DNA of 12,274 nt. Source: Candidatus Woesearchaeota archaeon. GTDB lineage: Archaea > Nanobdellota > Nanobdellia > SCGC-AAA011-G17 > JACQNH01. This document shows, piece after piece, positions 1-5,126 of this stretch. Positions within the stretch are counted from its first letter, which is position 1; each line of letters starts with the position of its first letter. The notes under the pieces were generated by a model. That model was not told the DNA's origin. It saw nothing but the letters and a program-made list of their open reading frames with translations, and did not search any database. Made by a program: the position numbers and the translations under genes. The stretch spans positions 1 through 12,274 of the forward strand of contig JACQNH010000085.1 of the NCBI GenBank assembly GCA_016203175.1. Direction: 5' to 3'.

Positions 1-38
1 AGTTAATAGCATATTAATATATAAGTCTTTTAAATACT

Positions 39-202
39 TAAACTTTGTTTTGCACTAAATAGTTTATACGAAAATTTGCGGAAAGATTGTAAGATTTACG
101 GAAAAGATGGAAACTTTACAAAAAACTTGTAATATTTACAATAGAAATTAAGCAAAATTCATCTGCAATTTAAAAATTGCAGTTTTCTTTTGCAGGGAAT
201 AA
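39..202 (+). repeat. Dispersed intergenic repeat, copy 1 (164 bp)
   Basis: This stretch is nearly identical to 12093-12267 in the same orientation. The two differ at five positions, each G here and A in the other copy, and by an 11-bp insertion in the other copy. It contains several TTGTAA/TTACAA half-sites (87-92, 116-121, 127-132, 136-141) able to pair with one another. It also has a perfect 9-bp inverted repeat (CTGCAATTT, 163-171, with AAATTGCAG, 174-182) followed by TTTTCTTTT, and a TATA-like TTTATAC at 63-69. No convincing ORF is present. It lies just downstream of the lspA stop codon. It could be a genome-wide repeat family, a non-autonomous mobile element or a small RNA gene; the sequence does not decide. 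The repeat itself is certain, its nature is not. Confidence 0.93.
163..191 (+). terminator. Hairpin plus T-tract inside repeat copy 1
   Basis: A perfect 9-bp stem with a 2-nt spacer is followed at once by TTTTCTTTT, the layout of an intrinsic terminator on the plus strand. It is fully conserved in the other repeat copy at 12228-12256. Archaeal termination depends mainly on the T-tract, so the role is inferred. On the minus strand it lies beyond the lspA stop, but there the T-tract would precede the hairpin. Confidence 0.45.
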
Positions 203-238
203 TTCTTTGAGCAATATCTTTTGGTAACTTATCTAAAT

Positions 239-661
239 CTATTTAAACCCTTTTCTTGAAGATTTAATTTCTTTTAAAATAAGTAAAAGAATTGCAATTG
301 TTATAAAACTATCAGCTATATTAAAAACAGGCCATACTTTAAAATCAATAAAATCCCTTACAAAACCAAATACTAATCTGTCAATCAAATTACCCAATGC
401 ACCACCTATAATAAAACTTAATGGTAAATAATGAAAAGTCTTTTGGTATACCCATTTTAAGCACATTATAATAATAAACACTGAGACAATAATTAAAAAC
501 AAATTATAGCCTTTTAAAATTCCGAAGAAACTACCTGTATTTGTTGTATAGTTAATGTCTAAAATTTTTGGGATTAAAGTAAAATGTTTTTCTGTGAAAA
601 GATATTTTGTTAATTGATCTAAGATTAACACTATTAAAACTATAATTAAAGGTTTTTTCAT
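239..661 (-). CDS. lspA: Signal peptidase II (lipoprotein signal peptidase)
   Basis: A 140-residue integral membrane aspartyl protease that would cleave lipoprotein signal peptides before a lipid-modified Cys. It shows the family landmarks in order: an N-terminal hydrophobic helix running into DQLTK (residues 15-19), N41-T-G, GN-x-x-DR (N91, D94, R95), VRDF (D103) and NIADS (N114, D117). By family alignment D103 and D117 are the likely catalytic aspartates. Four hydrophobic segments fit the usual topology. It is somewhat shorter than the usual ~160 residues, with a short C-terminal tail. Its start codon overlaps the TGA of the upstream gene as ATGA, so it is the third gene of a three-gene operon. 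LspA is typical of bacteria and uncommon in archaea, which makes its presence here notable; no lipobox substrate or Lgt is visible in the window. Confidence 0.95.
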   Translation of the reverse strand: MKKPLIIVLIVLILDQLTKYLFTEKHFTLIPKILDINYTTNTGSFFGILKGYNLFLIIVSVFIIIMCLKWVYQKTFHYLPLSFIIGGALGNLIDRLVFGFVRDFIDFKVWPVFNIADSFITIAILLLILKEIKSSRKGFK

Positions 662-1164
662 TCTACGCTATGCAAACTCAAGAATGCTTTTAATTCGTTT
701 ATTAATTCTATAATTTCTCTATACATTACTTCTTCTGCATCCTCTATTTTTTTTCTTATTACATACTTTTCGTACATCTTTCTTAAAAATTTTCCTGATT
801 CGCCTTTGCCAAATTTTTCTTCACTTTTTTCTAAGTAGGCTGAAAAAGAAAATTCTATCAGACCTTTCATCTTTTTTAATTTTCTTCCTCCTTCCTCTAT
901 TTCAATTTCTTTTGCTATAGTTAAAACATCCATTGTAATAACAAAGGATATGTATTTATCAAATTCTTTTCTAGCTTCCCAATTATACTCTATAGTTTTG
1001 CCACCATCTGATCTTGTTGAATCCCTATAGCTAAGTTCAGCCCAAGTCCAACCATTATGCTCAAACCATCTCATGCAAAATTTATAGATTTCTTCTAGGT
1101 TGAAAACAACATTTGTACCTTTTATTTTATAACCTTCTGGTAAAATATAATCTCTTGCTTTCAT
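658..1164 (-). CDS. Unknown protein, paralogue of the upstream gene
   Basis: A 168-residue soluble, charged protein that I do not assign to a named family. From about residue 69 (DKYISFVITMDVL) to the end it aligns with the 165-residue product of 1174-1671: both have D-x-Y-(I/V)-x-F-V, a hydrophobic strand, an E-rich turn, a strand of the type I-x-F-(S/T)-(S/F), then x-x-KFG, and a helical tail with (M)EKY(V/I)I. The N-terminal half is Trp-rich (W33, W39, W41, W62). The gene lies 9 nt after its paralogue, with GAGG just ahead of the ATG, and its TGA overlaps the lspA start (ATGA), so the three are probably co-transcribed and the last two translationally coupled. No signal peptide or membrane segment is seen. 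Function unknown. Confidence 0.85.
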   Translation of the reverse strand: MKARDYILPEGYKIKGTNVVFNLEEIYKFCMRWFEHNGWTWAELSYRDSTRSDGGKTIEYNWEARKEFDKYISFVITMDVLTIAKEIEIEEGGRKLKKMKGLIEFSFSAYLEKSEEKFGKGESGKFLRKMYEKYVIRKKIEDAEEVMYREIIELINELKAFLSLHSVE

Positions 1165-1173
1165 TTTGCCTCT

Positions 1174-1671
1174 TTAGATATGCATTTCCAAAACATTTTT
1201 AGCTGCATTCATAATGTCAACTGTTTCTTTGTATAGCTGACCTTCCCTAGCCAACAGCTTATCTTTAATTAAATATTTTTCCATTAACTCTCTTATAAAA
1301 TTTTTAAAACCAATCTGACCGAATTTACTTTTATAATCTTTTTCCATTTCTGATGTAAAGGATATAGTTGCAATGCCTGAACCTAAAACTTTTCCTTCGT
1401 ATTCTACTTCATTAAAATTTCTAATTAAGAATTTTATAGTTAAAACAAACTTTACATAATTATCTACCTTTTTAAAAGCATTAAATTCTGCTTCATATTC
1501 TTTCCCTTCCGGCAGTACTCTTACAGAATTTCCTTTTTCAATCATAAAGTATTTTCTTTCTTGAATAGTTCTTGCAATTTCTTCTCTTACCTTAAAAATA
1601 TCGAAAACTCCTTTTACTGTAAGCTGTGCGTCTTTAAATATAGTAAGCTTTAGTTGTTTTTCCTTTCCCAT
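1174..1671 (-). CDS. Unknown protein, first gene of the lspA operon
   Basis: A 165-residue soluble protein of unknown function, paralogous to its downstream neighbour. Shared features are the DNYVKFVLTI strand near residue 70, a following I-x-F-T-S strand, the SKFG turn and a C-terminal helix pair with MEKYLI. The predicted pattern is mixed beta in the first two thirds and helical at the end. An AT-rich TATA-like element 25-34 nt upstream of the ATG and the lack of a Shine-Dalgarno suggest a leaderless mRNA beginning here and running through the paralogue into lspA. There is no membrane segment, so any link with lipoprotein processing would be indirect and is only inferred from the operon. 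Confidence 0.85.
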   Translation of the reverse strand: MGKEKQLKLTIFKDAQLTVKGVFDIFKVREEIARTIQERKYFMIEKGNSVRVLPEGKEYEAEFNAFKKVDNYVKFVLTIKFLIRNFNEVEYEGKVLGSGIATISFTSEMEKDYKSKFGQIGFKNFIRELMEKYLIKDKLLAREGQLYKETVDIMNAAKNVLEMHI

Positions 1672-1695
1672 TAAATTAAATTAAAGAATTTTAGG

Positions 1696-1705
1696 TTTAA
1701 ATTAA
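1696..1705 (-). promoter_or_regulatory. TATA-like promoter of the lspA operon
   Basis: On the minus strand an AATTTAAACC-type element sits 25-34 nt upstream of the ATG at 1671, the spacing expected for archaeal leaderless transcription. It lies in the 48-bp gap after ndk, so the operon need not depend on ndk read-through. Confidence 0.5.
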
Positions 1706-1719
1706 TTTTGGTACAGATT

Positions 1720-2220
1720 CTAAGCCCAGACTTCCTTATCCTGGCATAAACTTACTTTTTTTGTTTTAAATATATTTTCTGTTAATTCTTCAGGTTTAAA
1801 CCATAATTTAATCTCTTCTTCTGCTTCTTCTGGTTTAGCAGATGCATGAACAATATTTTCAAAAACACTGGTTTCTGGGTTTATCTTTCCGTGCTTGCCT
1901 CTTATTGTATGTGGAGCTGCTTCTTTTGGATTAGTTGCACCTACAATATCTCTAACTTTTTTTATTGCATTTTCTCCTGAATAAACTAAAGCTATAACAT
2001 TTTCCTGGTGAAAATGTCCTGATAAATGTTTTACAAGTCTTTCAAAAAATTCCTTTTCTTTATGAGCTTTGTAGTGTTTTTCAGCTAATTCTTTAGATAC
2101 TTTAACTAATTTTACACCGATTAGTTTAAGTTTTGTAGACGATAAATCTGTTATAACTTCTCCTGCTATACCCCATTTTAGAGCTTCTGGCTTTAATAAT
2201 ACTAATGTTAATTCTAGCAT
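1720..2220 (-). CDS. ndk: Nucleoside-diphosphate kinase
   Basis: A 166-residue cytoplasmic enzyme that transfers the gamma phosphate between nucleoside triphosphates and diphosphates through a phosphohistidine. Visible motifs are LLKPEAL (K10), R90, GATNPKEA, TIRG (R107) and the active-site segment N122-I-V-H125-A-S127, where H125 is the phosphorylated residue. Two positions differ from the common family pattern: the loop before R107 reads PHTIRG where PGTIRG is usual, and the active-site segment reads HASA rather than HGSD/HASD. The C-terminus continues about 15-20 residues past the usual end at the KPEEL helix, giving a protein longer than the typical ~150. A TATA-like CTTTAAAAA about 25-30 nt upstream overlaps the end of the preceding gene; no Shine-Dalgarno is seen. 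Confidence 0.95.
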   Translation of the reverse strand: MLELTLVLLKPEALKWGIAGEVITDLSSTKLKLIGVKLVKVSKELAEKHYKAHKEKEFFERLVKHLSGHFHQENVIALVYSGENAIKKVRDIVGATNPKEAAPHTIRGKHGKINPETSVFENIVHASAKPEEAEEEIKLWFKPEELTENIFKTKKVSLCQDKEVWA

Positions 2221-2244
2221 AAATTTTCTTTTGAAGAATAGTTT

Positions 2245-2673
2245 TTAAAGTTTATTGTATTTTTCAGTTTTAGCATATTCCTTAGAAACTGCTTTAAATC
2301 TAGTTTCATAACTTGGTTGTTGTGCTATATGCTGAACTTTATCTAATTCTTCCTTAAATTCTTTATCTTTATTTGTTAGAGTAAAATTTTGTCCACAAGA
2401 ACAAGAGACTTGGACTTCTGCTGTTTCAATTTTTTTTGAGTATAAATCTTTAATTTGGAAGGGTTCTTTTTTAAAATAAATTTCCGGTTCTTCAAATTTT
2501 GTTGTTTCTAATTTTGAAGGTTCTTTTTCAATCATTTTAGCACTTAATTCCATGGAGCTGCCAAAAGAACATTCTTTTTCATGCTTCTTTTTAATCAACA
2601 TTAATGCAGCTTTTATTATTAAATCCCTGAATTTAGACATCATAAATGAAATTTTTTCTTCTAAAGATACCAT
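2245..2673 (-). CDS. Unknown 142-residue protein with a C-S-C pair
   Basis: I do not recognise this protein. It starts with an amphipathic or hydrophobic helix (about residues 8-28) followed by a Lys-rich stretch, then a polar Glu/Lys-rich middle. A short VSCSCGQNFTL segment near residues 88-98 has two cysteines two apart, resembling one half of a metal knuckle, and the C-terminus is charged and helical. The only other cysteine is near residue 35, so a complete four-Cys zinc site is not present. Its first ATG lies 25-32 nt below a TATATAAT element on the minus strand, supporting this start and a leaderless mRNA. It diverges from the 490-residue gene through a shared 39-bp promoter region, so the two may be co-regulated. 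ndk follows after 24 nt. Confidence 0.75.
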   Translation of the reverse strand: MVSLEEKISFMMSKFRDLIIKAALMLIKKKHEKECSFGSSMELSAKMIEKEPSKLETTKFEEPEIYFKKEPFQIKDLYSKKIETAEVQVSCSCGQNFTLTNKDKEFKEELDKVQHIAQQPSYETRFKAVSKEYAKTEKYNKL

Positions 2674-2679
2674 AGAAAC

Positions 2680-2705
2680 GATTAAATATAGATTAAGTAT
2701 ATAAT
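2680..2705. promoter_or_regulatory. Overlapping divergent promoters built on an 11-bp tandem repeat
   Basis: The 39 bp between two divergent ATGs contains GATTAAATATA directly followed by GATTAAGTATA (2680-2690 and 2691-2701, one mismatch). ATTAAATATA (2681-2690) lies 23-32 nt upstream of the plus-strand ATG at 2713. ATTATATA on the minus strand (2705-2698) lies 25-32 nt upstream of the minus-strand ATG at 2673. Each gene therefore has a TATA box at leaderless spacing, and the two boxes occupy neighbouring turns of the helix. Confidence 0.6.
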
Positions 2706-2712
2706 TTTTATT

Positions 2713-4185
2713 ATGGTGGATGGTAAAAAAGAGGGTAAAGGTTTTTCTTTAGGTAGTGTGCTATTTGGAGAGAAGGCAGAAAAAAAGAAGGAGAAAGCAG
2801 AAAATCCTTTAGAAAAAGAAGGGTTAAGTGGAATAAAAGGTGGTACAAACAAGTACAGATTGGTTATAGAAAACCCACAAAAGGGTGTTGAATCTTATTA
2901 TTTTGCAATTTTAGGTTTATTGAAGGGTATTGGAACTCCAAGATTTGGTTTGAATTTTAATAAGATATATAAAATTGGGGATGTGTATAAAGCTTCTGAG
3001 AGCAGTGCATTTTGGGGGAGTTTGGAGCAGAGAAAGGGCCTACAACAAGAAAAAGCTTCTCAATATTTAAAAGGGATTAGTGAAATGATTAAAGGTTTAT
3101 TTCAAATGATTAGAGAATTAAGGGTTATTGATGAAAGGGTGGGGTATTATGAAAGAAGCAAGAAAGGTGAAAAAGAGGATCAAGAAAGCGCAGAGATTGC
3201 TTTAAAGGGAATATGGGTTGATTTAGTTGAAGGGGGTGCTAAAAATCCTGGTTCTGTTTATGGTTTAGCAAGGGAGGTTGGTTTTGTTACTTTACCTGAT
3301 TTATTTTTTAAGATTAGAGCTAAAAATGCTACTGATGTTGATAATGCAATTAAAAAATTAGAAGGAATTAATAGAAAAGTTAAGGAAGTATTAGCAAGAA
3401 AATTATTTCAATATTATCAATGGAAAGAGAGAACTGAAGTTGAATTAAAAAACAGGAAGAATTTCTTGTTAAAATATATGAGGCAGCATTATCATACAAT
3501 GAAAGAATATATTTCCTGGATTAAACCTTATTTATTAAATATTAGAAAATTACAACTCCAAGGCACTACTAAAGAACCAGAAGTTGTAATGGCTTTTGAA
3601 ACTTCTAAGATTGAGTTGGAACTAATAGCTTATACAACAATAGATTATAGGGTTACTGAACCTGCGACGGAAGAGGTTTACAAAGAGGAATTTAAAAATT
3701 ATTTTCCTGTATTGAAGATTAAATTTTCTTCAACAACAATACCGCAAATTAGTTTTCAAGAAGAGGGCCAAAGAGGGGCAATACATTTAGGAAGTACTGA
3801 GATTACAATTGAGGCTTTTGTTGCAAAAAAAGAGCAGATTGATGAATATGTAGAAAGTAAAGCAACTGAGGAATTAGAATTATTAAGCAGTATTAATAGT
3901 GCAATGGACAGTATGATGGATGAAATTAAAAAATATCTGAAAGAAGCTGGAGAAACTTTTAAAGATGAGGAGTCTAAAAAAGAGGAAAAAGAGGCAGAAG
4001 GTATTTTAAGTCCATTTAAACAGGTATTTGAAGGTTTTAAAGATATATTTGCTTCAATAGGTTTAGTAAAAAAGAAGGAGGGATTTAGAGTGGGTGAAAA
4101 AAAGGCTGCTGAAAGTTTAGTTAAAGTAAAAGCATTTTTATTGTGGGATGTATTTAAAAAATTACATGGGTTGCAGGCTACTTAA
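2713..4185 (+). CDS. Unknown 490-residue Lys/Glu-rich protein
   Basis: I do not recognise a domain. The N-terminus (residues 1-40) is Gly/Lys/Glu-rich and looks disordered. Residues about 45-130 are mixed and contain ESYYFAILGLLKGIGTPRFGL. Residues about 130-290 are strongly helical with Tyr/Arg/Lys-rich heptad-like stretches (LARKLFQYYQWKERTEVEL; RQHYHTMKEYISWIKPYLL), suggesting a coiled-coil bundle. Residues about 295-390 look beta-rich (ELELIAYTTIDYRV, LKIKFSSTTIPQISF, EITIEAFV). The rest is acidic helix ending in a short amphipathic segment. There is no signal peptide or clear membrane span, so it is probably cytoplasmic or peripheral. The start is supported by a TATA box at leaderless spacing. 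It converges with the 91-residue gene, with only 20 bp between the stops. Confidence 0.85.
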   Translation: MVDGKKEGKGFSLGSVLFGEKAEKKKEKAENPLEKEGLSGIKGGTNKYRLVIENPQKGVESYYFAILGLLKGIGTPRFGLNFNKIYKIGDVYKASESSAFWGSLEQRKGLQQEKASQYLKGISEMIKGLFQMIRELRVIDERVGYYERSKKGEKEDQESAEIALKGIWVDLVEGGAKNPGSVYGLAREVGFVTLPDLFFKIRAKNATDVDNAIKKLEGINRKVKEVLARKLFQYYQWKERTEVELKNRKNFLLKYMRQHYHTMKEYISWIKPYLLNIRKLQLQGTTKEPEVVMAFETSKIELELIAYTTIDYRVTEPATEEVYKEEFKNYFPVLKIKFSSTTIPQISFQEEGQRGAIHLGSTEITIEAFVAKKEQIDEYVESKATEELELLSSINSAMDSMMDEIKKYLKEAGETFKDEESKKEEKEAEGILSPFKQVFEGFKDIFASIGLVKKKEGFRVGEKKAAESLVKVKAFLLWDVFKKLHGLQAT

Positions 4186-4205
4186 TTGTAATTATTCCAA
4201 CCAAA

Positions 4206-4481
4206 TTAAAAATAATGGCGATTATTTCGTTCATTAATTCGTTCCAGCCAAATAGGATCAAAATATTGCTGATTAAGATAAAAACCATATAGTCTCACTA
4301 GTTCTCCATTTTTAAATACACGTGCTTCATGAGATAAAATCAAAATTTCTTCAGTGGATTTTTTTTCTTCATTCCAAGTTTCTATTAAAGCTCTTGCAGC
4401 ATAACCATCTGCTTGTCTACCATCTACCCATTCCCCATTACCTTCAATTCTTCCTTCAAGAACTATGCTTTCCAATACCAT
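4206..4481 (-). CDS. Unknown 91-residue protein with atypical codons
   Basis: A small soluble protein I do not recognise, with a probable beta-rich fold (repeated short strands such as SIVLEGRIEG, EEILILSHEARVF, ELVRLYGFYL) and an Arg/Asn-rich C-terminus. Codon choice differs from its neighbours: Arg is encoded several times by CGA, CGC or CGT and Leu by CTG, CTA or CTC-type codons, whereas flanking genes use mostly AGA/AGG and TTA. This hints at recent acquisition. A TATA-like element 22-31 nt upstream, enclosed in a perfect inverted repeat, supports the start and suggests repressor control. No partner gene is evident, since it converges with the 490-residue gene and diverges from the next operon. 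Confidence 0.75.
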   Translation of the reverse strand: MVLESIVLEGRIEGNGEWVDGRQADGYAARALIETWNEEKKSTEEILILSHEARVFKNGELVRLYGFYLNQQYFDPIWLERINERNNRHYF

Positions 4482-4495
4482 AGTATTATTTTAAA

Positions 4496-4518
4496 GAAGT
4501 TAATATTTAAATAACTTC
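4496..4518 (-). promoter_or_regulatory. TATA box inside a 23-bp inverted repeat (candidate operator)
   Basis: Arms GAAGTTA (4496-4502) and TAACTTC (4512-4518) are perfectly complementary and separated by the 9-nt ATATTTAAA. That spacer sits at TATA position, 22-31 nt upstream of the ATG at 4481. A protein bound to both arms would cover the TATA box, so repression by occlusion is a reasonable inference. Confidence 0.5.
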
Positions 4519-4585
4519 CGCTAAGAAAGAAACAACAGAATTATTTTTAAAAACATTTAAGTAGTGTAAAATATATATTCTAGTT

Positions 4586-5122
4586 ATGGCAAGTGAGTTA
4601 AAATTTAAATCATGGGAAGAATTATTTGAGTTTTTAGAGAAGATTCCAGTAGATATAAGATTAAGATATATTTCTGTTTTATTAAAAAGAAAATTAAATA
4701 AAAATATTTTTGATAAATTAGAAGATTTAAAGAATAAAGCTCAAGCAGAATTGGATGCTTTAAAACTATGGAAAAGAATGCCTAGTTTATCTTCTCAAAA
4801 GGAGATTATAGTTGAGAGAAAAGAAGCTCCTAAAAAACCTGCTTTAGAAACTATTGCAAAGAGTGAGGAGATTAAAAAACCAAGCGGTATAGTTGAGTAT
4901 GGTAAAATTGGTGAGGTTAAGAAAGTAGAATATGGTGTTAAAAAATTTGAGGAAAAAACAGAAGTAAAATACTCAACAAAAGAAAATTTAAGTTATATTT
5001 CTAAAGTTGAAACAGATTATGAAAGACTAGTTTCTCCAGGAGGAATCGGAAGCTTTAAAACTTCTGAAGATATATTAAAAGAAAGTGAAAGATATAAAAT
5101 AAAATACAAACCTAAGGGATAA
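4586..5122 (+). CDS. Unknown basic 178-residue protein, operon partner of the TIM-barrel gene
   Basis: I do not recognise this protein. Residues 1-65 look like a compact helical domain (WEELFEFLEKIPVDIRLRYI, then LEDLKNKAQAELDALKLWKRM). The remainder is Lys/Glu-rich with few hydrophobic residues and repeated short patterns (VEYGKIGEVKKVEYGVKKFE), consistent with a flexible or beta-strand tail. It is basic overall and has no signal peptide. It ends 4 nt before the start of the 606-residue TIM-barrel gene, so the two are almost certainly co-transcribed and may act together. A TATA-like ACATTTAAG about 25-33 nt upstream fits a leaderless start; a second TATATATA lies too close to the ATG to serve it. 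Confidence 0.82.
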   Translation: MASELKFKSWEELFEFLEKIPVDIRLRYISVLLKRKLNKNIFDKLEDLKNKAQAELDALKLWKRMPSLSSQKEIIVERKEAPKKPALETIAKSEEIKKPSGIVEYGKIGEVKKVEYGVKKFEEKTEVKYSTKENLSYISKVETDYERLVSPGGIGSFKTSEDILKESERYKIKYKPKG

Positions 5123-5126
5123 TATA

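Noticed and set aside
39..202. CRISPR array or insertion-sequence end
   Set aside because: There is a single long unit with no regularly spaced spacers, no adjacent cas or transposase genes and no obvious target-site duplication.
4568..4579. TATATATA as promoter of the 178-residue gene
   Set aside because: It lies only 7-18 nt before the ATG, which would start the RNA inside the coding sequence; the weaker box near 4552-4563 has the right spacing.
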